The notes under the pieces: model-generated | What the model saw: the letters and a program-made list of their open reading frames with translations, nothing else | Database searches by the model: none | What the model was told of the DNA's origin: nothing | Made by a program: the position numbers and the translations under genes | Part shown: piece by piece, positions 1 through 11,212 of the stretch | How the letters are laid out: each line of letters starts with the position of its first letter | Position numbering within the stretch: position 1 is the stretch's first letter | DNA from: Colocasia esculenta | Taxonomy: Eukaryota > Streptophyta > Magnoliopsida > Alismatales > Araceae | DNA length: 64,000 nt | NCBI GenBank assembly: GCA_014218235.1 | Contig: CM024760.1 | Location: forward strand, 65,784,961 to 65,848,960 | Direction: 5' to 3'

Positions 1-1914
1 TTGCATCCGGATCTTCGTCGCCTACCTCTTTGGGCGACTTCTCTTCGCGACGCAGTCCTCACAGATGAACTGCAAGTTCATCTTGTTGCTGCGGGACTTG
101 GAGCAGGCAGGGTAGTAAGCATGGGGTGCCGCAATGCTGGGACACCTCTTCTCACTCCTCCCCAGCAGTTCGCGGCATTCTTAGAGCACCGGGGGCTTCA
201 CCCCTTTCTTCAGGTACGCAACTTTACTCTTAATGCTCATCATTGAATTTCAAATTAAATAAATTGCCTGACTGACATTCTTTTGGTTGCATTGCAGATT
301 TGGGGGTACACCTGCTTCCCCATGGGGCGCGGGTCACTAAGAGAGGGGAGCCAGGCCTTGGTGCCCCTCATGGCGAGGTGGGAGGTGACTCCCGACCCGA
401 GAGTAGCGGATCGACGTGCGGAGGACGTGCGTCTTGCACTAGACCACTACCCCCACTAGCAGGTATGATTTTTCCACTAACTCTTGCATTCTACTCTCCC
501 AATTGCTGCTTTTGAATAGTGTGACTGACCAGTGTTCTCTGTTGCAGGTGTGGACTCCCTACCGGGGGGAGGTGGATGCTTCCCACCCGGCGGTGGCAGC
601 AGGTCGACCGCTCTTCGACCGCCACCTCCTCTTGTTGTGCCTCGGGACGTGCGAGGTGCTGTACTTGGAGCTCGTGGTGCAGACCTTGGGTTGGCACCAT
701 CCGGCCATCGAGGTGCCTTCCCTCAGGAGAGAGGGGCACTCACGCCGGCGGTTCTTTGCTGAGGACCGCGACTGGGGAGCGGATCATGGCAGCACCATTG
801 CCTACTGGCACGGGGGCGATGAGCAGGTGGCACAGCAGACAGACCTCCAAGACAGCTCAACTTACCTGGAGGACTATAGGAGACGCTACGCCAGACGACT
901 CCGACTAGACCGGCGAGTGGTAAGTGAAACTTCTAACCTTAAGCCTTGGTTGTTTGGATTGCCTTATTTGATTCAAACCTTGAAGTGTGAATGGCAGATG
1001 CCGGAGTCACATGTCGTACGCCTTTTGGAGGGGCGATTGGTCGAGTAGGAGGTGGAGCTGACGAGGCTCCACACTGAGGTCAGGACATTGGTAAGTAACG
1101 TAACTTTGATTATAGATTGAATTGAATTACTAACCAAAGTTCTGTGAATGCAGAAGGAGGAGCTAGCGAGGGTGCGCACGAGTCGTGATGCGGGGGCGAG
1201 CTCGTCTGCCCAGCCGGCGAGAGGAGACCTAGCAGTTCGCCTACAGGAGGCCCTGGATCGGGCGCAGGCGCGAGTGCAGGAGCTCGAGGCAGAGGTAAGA
1301 CAGTAGGATGATTATGCTTTTCAATTATGATTTTGACTTGACTTGATCTTGACATGACTTGCTCTTTATGTGCAGCGGGAGGGGAGCGGAGTGGTGACTC
1401 TCTAGGCGCAGATGGAGACTCTTCAGTTGGAGATGGAGGCGGAGGTAAGGCACCGAATTTCCTCCTTCCTGGCATGTGTACATAAATAACACCCCTTGTA
1501 TTTGATGTGCAGTGGCGGACCATGGCGGCTGCCATGGAGGAGCTTAGGGATGACCGGGCTACCATGAGTGGTCGCCTGCTCGAGGCCAGGGAGAGAGAGA
1601 GAGTGGCTGAGGCAGCTCGGGCGTGGATCACCGTGGATTACAAGACACTGAAGGACCGGGTGCTAATGAAGCGCCGGGAGCAGCAGCGGCAGGCTCAGCA
1701 GGAGACGCCCGCGAGGACTGGATCGGCGTTCGCCTCCCTCGACGACATTGTGTCCCTGGAGGATCCCTCTGTGGTACGAGGAGGGTTGCAGCGGCCCGAG
1801 GCGTCGACGACGTCGAGGCCTCCTCTCCCAGACCGGCGTCGGGAGAGGGAGGAGGAGGAGGTGAGGAGCTCACGTAGGCAGAGGCCTAGTGAGGGGGGGC
1901 GGAGAGAGGAGTGA
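1..1914 (+). pseudogene. Plant mobile domain (PMD) gene, C-terminal part, 7 exons, broken by three CAG-to-TAG stops
   Basis: PMD proteins are found as host genes and inside plant transposons; their biochemical role is not settled. Seven exons can be read in one consistent frame with GT-AG introns: about 1-213, 298-462, 548-919, 998-1090, 1154-1294, 1376-1444 and 1513-1914. Exons 2-3 give the PMD-like string LDHYP..VWTPYRGE, then LYLELVVQTLGWHHPAIEVP, then a DWGADHGSTIAYW segment. Exons 4-7 are charged, coiled-coil-like and end in an Arg/Glu-rich tail. The N-terminal part lies before the window. In-frame stops occur at 457-459, 1046-1048 and 1403-1405, all TAG where CAG (Gln) fits. Splice sites are intact, so the gene decayed recently or by point changes only. 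It lies in antisense just downstream of the Tat element pol. PMD family call is by eye; DUF7745-like proteins are the alternative. Confidence 0.6.
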
Positions 1915-3170
1915 GGAGCGGGGCTCCGGTTGTACTTCTAGGGGTATGCCCCTGTCATGATATGTACAAATTTTACCCTTTTAGTGGATTTGTGGATTTT
2001 CATCATTCTGTGCACTTGAATGGCTTGTTCTTTGTGCTTTGGTTCCTGCATCCACAACACTTAAAGGAAAAAGGTTAGTGTAGATCTGTTTTAGCCCCTT
2101 GCCTTGATGATGTACCTTTCTTGAGATATGGTCAAGGGGCTAATATCTAATTAAAGATATAAACACAAATGAAATGACGAAAGGGAAATATGCAAATGCT
2201 TTTTTTGTTGTTTTCTTGATTTTTTTGTTGTTTTTTATTAGGATAAGAAAATAAGGAGAATGTTAGTATATATACATGTTACTACTAACTTTTTTGGATT
2301 TTTTTTTTGAATTTTTTTGAATGAATTTTTTTTTTTGGCTTTTTGTAAAATATGAGTAAAATATGTACATGGTGAAAATATATACATCGAGAGATTCTTT
2401 TTTGTTCTTTTTGCATTTGTTTTTTGACTGACTCTAAGGCACATATTCATCACTTGTCATGGCATAGAGTCTACTTGATCTACTTGACCACAGAGGTCAT
2501 GAATAAGGAGGGGCGTGCATGAATTCTTTGATGTTGGAAATTACCCCTAGCCTTCTTGATATTTTCCACTACGGAGGATCTTATACAATCAAATTGCCCC
2601 TAGAGGGAGAAATGGGAAGAAATGTATAGGAAGTCATGTAGGGCCTTGGTTCAAACTATTTTTTGTTTCCGAACCGACATCTCATATTAAACAGACTTAG
2701 TCAACCATTGTTTTCAGGGGGATTTTTCATTTTATTTTATTTCTGATTTCTGGGGTGGAGGCACGTACTTTTTGCTACCTCCTTGAGTTGGTCAGCCTTT
2801 TTCCGGGTACGTACTTTTTGCTACCCTTTATGACCTTTTGGCTTTTCTTTTCCCCCTTTGAGGCTTGATTTGACATTTTACCCCTTGCTTTTATTAGTTG
2901 CCCCTATTTTATGGTGACCTTGTCCTTTAGATGAGAGTGGGTGGTCCCCTACTCGTAGTTTGTTCCGTTTCCAGACACGACCGAGTGTGAGAAGAATAGG
3001 GGAAACACATTGACCAGATGAGACCGCCCGAGTGTACTTGTGATTTTCCAGTTAGGGGTAGTACTCCAACATCGTGTGGTGTGTGAAAGTCCGACCTCAT
3101 TAATAACCCAATGGTGAAGTAGAGTTTTTAGCCCACAACGTTGACACATGATGAATGACTGACTGATTGA
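1915..3170. other. Non-coding 3' region between Tat pol and the antisense PMD gene
   Basis: No coding sequence is supported here. It is AT-rich with many T-runs around 2200-2340 and a short direct duplication near 2763-2825. Non-coding DNA of this kind is expected between pol and an antisense extra ORF; it probably holds the PMD gene terminator on the left and the end of pol on the right, but no PPT or LTR edge was recognised. Confidence 0.4.
2763..2825 (+). repeat. Short direct duplication, 46-bp offset
   Basis: The 17-base string ACGTACTTTTTGCTACC occurs at 2763-2779 and again at 2809-2825. No function is apparent. Confidence 0.6.
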
Positions 3171-4037
3171 CTAAGAGTAAAATTTCTTTAGGTAGACTGC
3201 ATTCCAAGGGTGCGTTAGCTCAACTCCCTCAGCATTCACTAACCTATAAGCGTTCCCTGAGTATGCTTCTTTGACAACGAACGGACCCTCCCAATTTTCT
3301 TGCAATTTGCTTATGGGACCTGGTGCCTTTATGATTTTGCGCTTTAAGACCAATTCAACTACTTTAAATTTTCTCTCAAGAACTCTCTTGGCATAAAAAC
3401 GTGCAATTCTCTGACGATAGACTTGAGCGTGGTCAGCCTCTATCATCCGCCTTTCATCCAAGAGTTCAAGTTGTGCTAGTAAAGCCTCCCGACGTTGACC
3501 GGGGTCAAGTTCGGAATCCAATTGAACTCTAAGTGAAGGGAGGAAGATCTCGTATGGGAGTATCGCATCTGATCCATAAGTCAAGGCATAGGGAGTTTGC
3601 CCCGTGGGAGTTCGGACCGAGGTGCGATAAGCCCAAAGAGCTTCAACCAAGCGATCTGGCCAGTCAGCATTGTTGTGAGATTTGCATGTTTTCTTTATGA
3701 TTTTAATGAGAGTCTTATTAGTAGCTTCCGCTTGTCCGTTACCTTGTGGATAATATGGGGATGAATGATGCAAATTAATGCCATATTTACCACACATGTC
3801 GCGGAGCTCCTGCGAGGTGAACTGTGGTCCGTTGTCGGTGACGATATCCCGAGGCACGCCGAACCTTGCAAGAATGTTGCGCTTGATGAATTTGACGACC
3901 GTTGAAGCTTTGACCTCTATGAATGCTTCTGCTTCAGCCCATTTTGTGAAGTACTCTGTGGCGGTCAGAATGAAAGACTTCTTACGGATTTCTCCAGTTC
4001 TGTCTGCGAGTGGACCAACCACGTCGAATGCCCACAT
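3171..4037 (-). pseudogene. Tat element integrase core and C-terminal domain
   Basis: Integrase inserts the element cDNA into the genome. A continuous 288-codon stretch shows the rve core with the first Asp in FDVVGPL (residues about 4-10), the second in VTDNGPQFTS (about 66), and the Glu in GNGQAEATNK (about 102), so the D,D,E triad is complete. The C-terminal part has the GPF motif (WEGPFVVKEAYSGNAYRL) and ends HPWNAVYLKKFYS at a stop, which looks like the natural end of pol. The N-terminal HHCC finger is upstream in another frame, so this is the best preserved part of a broken polyprotein. There is no chromodomain, as expected for Tat. Confidence 0.85.
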
Positions 4038-4960
4038 GGCGAAAGGCCATGGAGCGATAAGGGGATGAAGAGAGGAAGAAGGACATGGATCTTGTCACCG
4101 TGCATTGACATTTAGCACAGTGGCGGACAAAGTGAGAGCAATCCTCTTCCATGGTAGGCCAGTAATAGTGTCTTAGCAACTTTTGGGTGATTGCTCTACC
4201 ATTGACGTGGCCACCACATTCGCTAGAGTGAGCAGCTTCAACAATGCTTTGGGATTCGATTTCATCTAGGCAATGAAGATAGACCCCGCTGAGAGAATTT
4301 TTGTAGAGAACGCCACCTATGATCTTGTACCGCTTGGAGACAGGGCGAATAGCCCGTCTATCAGCAGAGGTGGCATAATCGGGAAAGGATCCATCTTTGA
4401 GGTAATTCTCAATGTCAAAGTACCAAGGATGGCCATCATCGAGATCGATTTCAGGCTCCTTTGAGAGTGCATGGATTCGATGAGAGGGAGATTGAAGTTG
4501 AGCAAACCAAGGGTTAGAAAGAGAAGGAACTCTTAACCTTTGAACGGAAACGGTTTTAGAGGACTTCCTTAGAGGGATAGGGATGGATGAAGCTAGAGAA
4601 GCGAGGGAATCTGCTAGAATGTTCTGGGCCCTAGGAGTGTGGACGAGGGTGAGCTTCCTAAACTGCCAGATCACCTTTCCTACCAACTCTTGGTATGGTT
4701 TCAACTTGGGATCCTGGGTCTGGTACTTGCTAAGTGATTGTTGGAGTATCAATTGCGAATCTCCAATTATCCTTAACTCTTTGACTCTGAGCAACAATGC
4801 CATTTTCAGCCTAACTAAGAGCGCCTCATACTCTGCCACATTGTTCGTGGCTCGGAAGGTTAGCTGGTAGGCGTCCGGAATGACTACCCGTTCCGGCGAG
4901 AGGAGAACTACCCGTATCCCACTCCCTTAAGAATTGAGAGCCCCATAGAAAAAAAGCACC
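4038..4960 (-). pseudogene. Second (Tat-type) RNase H and integrase HHCC zinc finger
   Basis: This segment holds the additional RNase H that marks Tat elements: NVAEYEALL carries the active-site Glu, GDSQL a second acidic residue, and NILADSLASLA the last one. The expected first Asp, in the usual FDG motif, reads FFYGALNS, so Asp is replaced by Tyr, and a TAA follows at once (about 4928). After it comes the integrase zinc-binding finger: HSSECGGHVNGRAITQKLLR and, further on, CAKCQ. A frameshift near 4.0 kb separates it from the integrase core. The enzyme would be inactive both by the Asp loss and by the stop. Confidence 0.75.
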
Positions 4961-5741
4961 CACGAAGGTTCACCATCAATAATGGCTCCTAACTCTTCAT
5001 CGGGAAAGCTTTCATCAACAGGAGAGTAAGAAGGTAAGGGGTGGTGGGCCAAATGCTCATCTATGGCATGCCCCTTGATTGACTTTTGGTTGACATAGGT
5101 GATATCAAATTGGTTAAGGAAGCTTTGCCACCTCATCAACCGCTCAGTCAGGACGGGCTTCTCAAGCAAGAACGAACTGGGTCCATACGCGCCAGAAGTT
5201 TCACCTCATGAGCTAGGAAATAATGCTTCAACTTCTGGGCAACCCAGACGACGGCCACACATGTTCTTTCCATGGCGGTGTACTTCTTTTCAGCTTCATT
5301 GAACAACTTGGACATGTAGTACACCGCTCTCTCCTTCTTCTCGTCGTCGTATTGGGCCAAGACTGCTCCAGTTGAGTCTTCTGTGGTGGACACATAGAGC
5401 AGTAAATGCCGACCAGGGACTGGAGGAGCGAGAACAGGGGGATTGAACAAATAACTCTTCAATTCATCAAAGGCCTTTTGACACTTATCGTTCCAATCAA
5501 ACTTTGCCTCCCCTTTTAGCATCTCATAGAAGGCCTTACAACAGACTAAGTGCTGGGAGATGAACCTCCTAATGAACTGAAGTCTGCCGATCATCCCTCT
5601 GACTTCTCTGATATTCCTAGGAGGAGGCATATCGATTATTGCTTTGGCCTGGTTGGGATCTATCTCAATTCCCCGCTTGCTAACAATGAACCCTAGCAAC
5701 TTACCCGAAGAAACTCCGAAAACACATTTCTTAGGGTTCAT
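4961..5741 (-). pseudogene. Tat reverse transcriptase connection and first RNase H
   Basis: The reading begins with the RT thumb and connection (KKCVFGVSSGKLLGFIVSKRGI, IREVRGMIGRLQFIRRFIS), followed by RNase H (LLLYVSTTEDSTGAVLAQYDD, then AVYYMSKLFNEAEKKYTAMERTCVAVVW). This pattern is the degenerate first RNase H of Tat elements. The frame shifts near 5160, after which MLEKPVLTERLMRWQSFLNQFDITY continues the domain in a different frame. It is separated from the RT by stops near 5745-5765. Confidence 0.75.
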
Positions 5742-5765
5742 CTTTAGCTTATGTTCTCTAGACCG

Positions 5766-6452
5766 TTAGAGAACCGCCCGGAGGACTTCAGCATGGCCAT
5801 GTCGGGTCTTTGATTTAACCAAGATATCGTCCACATAGACCTCCATATGCACATGCATCATGTCATGAAAAATTGCCATCATTGCCCTTTGATAGGTTGC
5901 TCCCGCATTCTTCAATCCGAAGGGCATGGCGACATAACAGTAAGTCCCCCAGGGCGTTGTGAAAGAGGTTTTCTCCTGGTCTTCCTCCGCCAGACGGATC
6001 TGGTTGTACCCCGAGAAACCATCCATGAAAGATAACATCTCAAAACCGGCAATGTTGTCCACTAGGACATCTATGTATGGGAGAGGAAAATCGTCCTTTG
6101 GGCAAGCACGATTAAGGTCTTGGAAATCTATACAGATTCTAACCTTACCATCCTTCTTCATCACAGGGACGATGTTAGCTACCCAATGTGGATATAGCAC
6201 AACCCTAATGAATTTGGCTCTATGCAGCTTGTCAATCTCCTCTTTGATCTTGAGTGCAAGCTTGGGATGTAGCTTCCTTAGCTTTTGTTTGACGGCCGTT
6301 GCGTCGGCTTTTAGAACCAACCGGTGTTCGACCAAAGAGGTGTTGAGTCCCGGCATGTCCTCGTAGGACCAGGCAAAGCCGTCGGAGAATTCATTGAGGA
6401 TAGCTACAAGGGCTTGCTCTTCTTCTTCACTCAAGTTGGCACTAATTAACAC
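5766..6452 (-). pseudogene. Tat reverse transcriptase
   Basis: The RT copies element RNA into cDNA in the virus-like particle. In 228 codons the fingers and palm motifs are clear: GKVRICIDFQDLNRACPKDDFPLPYID, SFMDGFSGYNQI, AMPFGLKNAGATYQRAM, and the catalytic YVDD box at residues 206-209 (about 5826-5837). All core Asp residues are present. The domain is broken only at its ends, by a shift to the upstream frame near 6450 and by a stop before the connection domain. Confidence 0.88.
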
Positions 6453-8228
6453 TGTCTTCGGGATTCTTCAGTGCCAAGATTGACTTCTTTGGTAGGTTCA
6501 TCTGCAGCCGTGGTGGGCTCGTCGAACCTCTTTGTGCCATCCACATAGGAGCTCACCGGGTCCTCTTCTTCCGACCCAAGATCTCCTAGCCCATCTTTCT
6601 CATTGAAATCTAGCAAGTAAACTCCTAAACCGTCATCTACAGAATCACCTTCCTTGAAATCCGCTTCAACGAGGGCAGGCTCCTCAAGAAACTCAGGAAC
6701 TTGACTTAACTTGGCACACCTCTCAGCCAATGCCATGACATATCGGGCAGGGACTTGCCTACCCTTCTCTTTGTGAATGCATGGCTGAGGGGGACGAGAC
6801 TCTCCTAATCCTGACTCTCGACTGGACCCTAAACCTGACTCTAAGCTTGAATCTAAACTAGGATGTAGACTGCTATGCACAGGACTATGTACAAAAGTAT
6901 GTACAGGGGAAGCACCCCGAGAGGGGTGAGGATCTAGACGAAAGCGTCGGCCCTTGGCCGAGCGGAAGAGATTCCAAAGAGGAAGGGTGCTCGATGGAGA
7001 TCTCGGATTTCCAATTTTGATAATTGGCATTTTTTTTGGGAGTCAAGGCCCAAAACCATGAGTTGCTGGCTAAGGGCAGCCTCGACTGGCCAAGTGGGAG
7101 ATGGAGAAAGGATTGGAGGAGAAGTAGGGAGGAAGAAGTGGATGGAAGATCTGAATCGTGTGGAGGGCACACGGAAGTAAGGGGAGATGAGGGCGGAGAT
7201 GGAGATGGTGAAGAGAGGGGATCGGACCCAAAGAGTGAGAGGAGGCCAAAGTCATCACAGACTCCCTCCATTTCTGTCACCTCTTCTTCTTCTTCTTCAT
7301 CGCTTTCGGAGCAAGACAGTTCTTCTATTAACGGCTCCCTGGTTCCCAGCTGGGTGGGTCCTTGGACAAAGTGCTCTTTCAGAGTCCAGGAAAGAGGTTG
7401 ATAGGGTATGAATGGATTTGGATGAACTGGGTCTGGGTGGAAACCTAGACCAGCTTTGGCTAACAACCTCCTAATTGCCTGAACACTATGGATTTGTCCT
7501 TGCTTATCGCTGCCTAGTCCGCGGCCATGAACATAACCGATATTTTCCATTACCTCCCAACCTTTCCCCTGAGGGTATGGGATCTGCTCAAGCTTTTCAT
7601 CAGATTGGGGGGATTGGCCCAGATCACAGGACGAGGGGAAGTCAAAGAGAGACATGACTGGTTTCTTCCCCTTGTCTGGAATGAAGAGGTGTGGCATCTG
7701 CTCTGAGGTGATTGCATTGAGGGTTTCCAAGGTAGGAATGCTCTTGATTTTGATAACCCGCCCATTGAAAGGAAATTTGAAGCATTGTTGGGTGGTGGAA
7801 GGGACCCCTAGAGTCTGCTCTAGCCAAGGACGACCGAGGGTGGCCTTGTAGGCCGGGTCGACGTCAAGAACTAAGAACTCGGTGGACATGGTGACTGGTC
7901 CGATTCTCAGCTTAAGAGCAATCTTGCCTTTGGCAACCCTTTTGGAGTTGTCATAGGCGGCGATGGTGGAGCAGTTCTTCTCCAGATTCTCCTCTCTCAA
8001 ACCTAATTGCTTGAGGGTCTTCATCGGACAGACATTGATAGATGCCCCGATGTCAATGAGGGTGGAGTCCACTGAAACCCCGTTAAGGCTGACGGTAAGA
8101 CAGAGAGGAAGTGAACGACAATCGGGGGGGGGGGGGGGGGGCAAGATCTTTGTCCGAGAAGGAGATTGAAGGTCCTTGGGTGAGGGAGAGGATAGCATTG
8201 GTGACCCCACTGGGAGGGAGGTCATCAT
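6446..8228 (-). pseudogene. Tat aspartic protease and G-patch region
   Basis: The retroviral-type protease region starts with a Pro-rich linker (a long G-run on the plus strand at about 8127-8142). It then reads VSLNGVSVDSTLIDIGASINV, where the catalytic DTGAS-type motif has become DIGAS (residues 59-63, ACC to ATC). The flap and downstream strand follow (GRPWLEQTLGVPS). About 230-275 residues in there is a G-patch: GWEVMENIGYVHGRGLG and GLGFHP, typical between protease and RT in Tat-like elements. An acidic linker leads to the RT in another frame from about 7030. The Thr-to-Ile change next to the catalytic Asp probably abolishes proteolysis. Confidence 0.7.
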
Positions 8229-8939
8229 TAACCATGATCTTCTGGAGGAGGGTGGACTGATGAGACGGCGACCTCCGAATCAATTCGAAAATGGACACTC
8301 TTGCGAGTGTCTTATCCAGATGTTGCAGAATATCGTATTCGGTGCCGGCAGGAGGTGGAGGTCCACTGTCCTCCTCATCTTGGGATGGCCGCAACGGTGG
8401 GGAACAATTCGATTTCGGAGTGTGACGTGAACGGCCTCCTGGGACTTAGGGAGAATGAGTTGGAGGGGTCTGGTAGACGACTCACCGGTAGAGGAGGTGA
8501 GGATAGTGGGGTAGGCATCTTGGGGAGGTCGGATGAGCACTAAGGGTCTCTCCTCTAGAATGGCATCTACTGACGTGGAGGGCTCCTGAGACTCTATGGT
8601 AGGACATGGATACCATTCCTCGAAGCCCTCTACCCCCCACTGTTGCTCTCTCCTCACAACCCAGGGTCCTGAGTGTATCATGGTATGGACATTTTCCTGG
8701 GGCTTAGTGGAGGAGGGATTGTTGTTTTGGTAATTGGGGAGGGAATTTTGGAAAATGCCTAGCTCTTTCTTGGCATACCTAGACTTTGCTATGGCTACCT
8801 TGACATCCTCCCAGTTAATCCTCCCTTGATCGTTCACGTCATACACCCAGTCACAAAATGGGAAACAATTGTTGATGTCGTGACCATGGGTGCGGTAATA
8901 AGGACAATACTTTGAAGTACCCAGCCTTGGATTGGTGTT
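8229..8939 (-). pseudogene. Tat gag C-terminus with zinc knuckle and linker to protease
   Basis: Just after the gag frame there is a CCHC-like knuckle (KYCPYYRTHGHDINNCFPFC, near 8850-8925), the usual Tat form. It is followed by GRINWEDVKVAIAKSRYAKKE and a low-complexity linker. A stop near 8938 cuts it off from gag, and another frameshift leads into the protease. It would bind element RNA in the particle. Confidence 0.55.
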
Positions 8940-10116
8940 TTACCTTTGCGGGGGAAGCCGGATAGCCTCACAAGACATGAGGGCAAAGAAAACGTCCTCG
9001 AGGGTCTCTGGAAGAGGAGGGTAGTGAGACCTCTTAGGACTAGGCCGAGTGTAGCGAGAAGAAGGGGGAGGTACAGCAGAATAAGGTTTGGAGGGATGTG
9101 ACGGGAATTGGTGAGGATTGGAAGCAGGATTAGAGGGCTTGTTGGGAGGCCTCAGTGGTTGACTGCAAGCACTGACAGACTCATTGACGGTCACCCCTTT
9201 GGTGGTAGGTGCCGCAGGAGCCTTACGTGCCTTTGGCTTCCCCTCAAAGAAATGTGGGAGAGAGGAGTCTTTGATTTGATTTTCAATCACCCTGGCTCTA
9301 TTATAAAGATGTGAGAAGGAAGGAAACTCACTTAGCATTAAGATAGAGCGGAGCACAGGGGTGGTGTTGGTGACTAACAGGTTTATGGCTTGGGACTCCG
9401 GGATGGGTATGTCGGTCGGGGAGTGTATCGGGACTTGAGTGGCCATGTATGAAAAATGTGAGATGAATCGCTCGGAGACAATGTCAAAATTAACGAGATC
9501 CGATGCGGGTAGAGAGGTGAACCACCTCAAAGCTTCCCCTTTTAACGATTGTTGGAAGAGGTGAACTAAGAGGACCCGATCATAAAACCACCGATGGAAA
9601 TCCATGGTGAAGCCAATGAGGTGGAATTGGGGATCAAAGGTCCCATCATACTTGCGGTACTTTGGGGCCTTGAAATTGGGGGGAAAATAAGTGTTGGGAA
9701 GCTTGCAGTAGTTTTGGAGTGAGTGAGGTTTTGACAAAGATAGGGACTCAGCCAGGAGCTTCCTAACAAGACCTTCCACCTCGGAACGGGGAATGGATTC
9801 GGATTGGGTGGGGGTGTGATTTGAACAGATGGTGAATGGGCGGAAGGAGGAGTGAGAATAGGAGTAGGGAACGGAGCGGGGATAGGGGAAGGAATGAAGG
9901 TAGAGACGGGAACCCAGGGTGAGGTGACCGCCTAGGAGTGGGCCTAGACGTAGAGGCGTTGAAAGGGGATAGGGATGGAGTGGAAGGAGACGCCGCTGCC
10001 CGGATGGTATGCTTGGAAAGCATAGAAATAATTTCATCGGGCGAATAGCGAGACATGAGTTTAGAAAACTCGGGGTCTTCTTGAGCATTTTGGGCGTGAG
10101 TGGGGTTGACCCTCAA
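8940..10116 (-). pseudogene. Tat gag (retrotransposon capsid)
   Basis: The N-terminus reads MRVNPTHAQ...MSRYSPDEIISMLSKH from 10,116, then the frame shifts once around 9.8-9.95 kb. The capsid part is recognisable by PPNFKAPKYRKYDGTFDPQFHL, then VHLFQQSLKGEALRWFTSLP and FISHFS, the standard retrotransposon gag pattern. The C-terminal part is Pro/Ser-rich. The protein would form the virus-like particle shell. The start at 10,116 is inferred from the N-terminal similarity of such gags and is not certain. Confidence 0.7.
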
Positions 10117-10735
10117 GCTGACTTCCTCATTGTCAGCCTGTGAGGATGATTGGACTGATTCCTCGGCTGAACATCAGTGTTTATCATACCGACAATCTCA
10201 TTGACATTATCATCATACTCAAATGTCGGTTTATTAGCCATGTTGATAGGGTCCAACCATGTCCATTAGCACACATCCTACTGATTGTAAAATGGTTAAA
10301 GTTGACTAACTTTAATTTTTTAGCAGAAGTATGGATTTCTACCAACAATGTTATCAAACAACGTCCCCAAGATTTTTAAATGTCAAGTTATGTGTTAATT
10401 TGACTTGTAAAGGCCGTTCTCTCAAATCTCACTTGAATCTCGGTGAGTAGGTGAGCTAGACATGGAGGGTAAAGGTCCTCCTGCCCTGTACCGTGAGGGA
10501 ATCCACGGAATTTATGGACTTACAGAGTTTTCCTTGGAGCCAACCCGATTTACCCGAGAGGGAATCCCCGAGTAAAAGGTTGTAAACCAAGGAAGGGTTA
10601 TCCTATAATGTGAGGGGAGGCTAGAAAGGTGAGAAGAGTGACCCCCAGTGACTGAGGACCGTCAGTTGCAAATAGTAAGCACACAGAAAACAAAATCAAA
10701 GCAAAATAGTAAAAAAAAAAGTCAAAAACATGCTT
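10117..10735. other. Presumed 5' leader of the Tat element; no gene seen
   Basis: No coding sequence, LTR edge or primer-binding site was recognised. The region ends in A-rich sequence near 10,690-10,720 where copia B integrase sequence begins, so the boundary is probably an insertion or deletion junction. Confidence 0.3.
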
Positions 10736-10900
10736 CTGTGAATATAAACGGCATGCAGGTATTTATAGCTTCTGCCCAAAAGATTTAGACAGTTTACTTT
10801 CAATAGCATAGTTCTACCATTCCACAAGAGTTCTATTTTTCCCTTTCTACAACTCCATTTTGTTCCGGAGTTTTGGGGAAACTTATGGAAAATGTTCAGT

Positions 10901-11212
10901 TCATACAGAGATCAGAAATGATTTATTTTCAAATTCACCCCCATGATCTGTCAAAATAGAATTCAATTTGAAAGACAAACCACTAAGACCGAATTGTAAA
11001 ATCTCCTGAATTCTAAAAACATGCTCTTTTATGGAATAGAATAATACCCAAGTATATCTAGTAAAGTCATCAATGATTACAAAACCATATCTATTACCAC
11101 TGAGACTTTGAGTTCTGGTTGGACCAAAAATCCATATGAAGCAACTCAAGTGTTTTAGATGTAAGTACTTCATTGAACACTTTAAAGATCTTCTGTTTAT
11201 TTCCATGAGCAA
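10901..11212 (-). pseudogene. Copia B integrase core, fragment
   Basis: The fragment reads FGPTRTQSLSGNRYGFVII then DDFTRYTWVLF, followed by LTDHGGEFEN, the first two catalytic Asp motifs of a copia integrase. The start of the domain (LELLHMDF) is in a neighbouring frame, so at least one frameshift exists. Some further integrase sequence continues to about 10,740. The Glu motif and everything after it are lost. Confidence 0.75.

Larger units (their letters stand above)
1..10735 (-). mobile_element. Ty3/gypsy Tat-lineage retrotransposon, decayed, with antisense PMD gene
   Basis: On the minus strand the order is gag, CCHC knuckle, protease, G-patch, reverse transcriptase, RNase H, a second RNase H, HHCC zinc finger, integrase, the usual Ty3/gypsy order. 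The second RNase H placed before integrase is characteristic of the Tat lineage. The reading frame is broken in many places. I could not identify either LTR: the 3' LTR is probably left of the window, and the 5' side ends near 10.73 kb against a truncated copia element. The antisense PMD gene at 1-1914 fits the antisense extra ORFs known between pol and 3' LTR in Tat elements. Confidence 0.75.

Noticed and set aside
1110..1631. 173-codon minus-strand reading frame over the PMD gene
   Set aside because: It is a shadow of the GC-rich PMD exons and introns; the plus-strand exons with proper splice sites explain the region.
7024..7411. Plus-strand readings over the Tat protease/linker region
   Set aside because: They are antisense shadows of an acidic, Ser/Pro-rich linker and carry no domain.
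10137..10735. 5' LTR of the Tat element
   Set aside because: A TG-start was seen, but no matching copy on the other side, no CA end and no primer-binding site could be shown.
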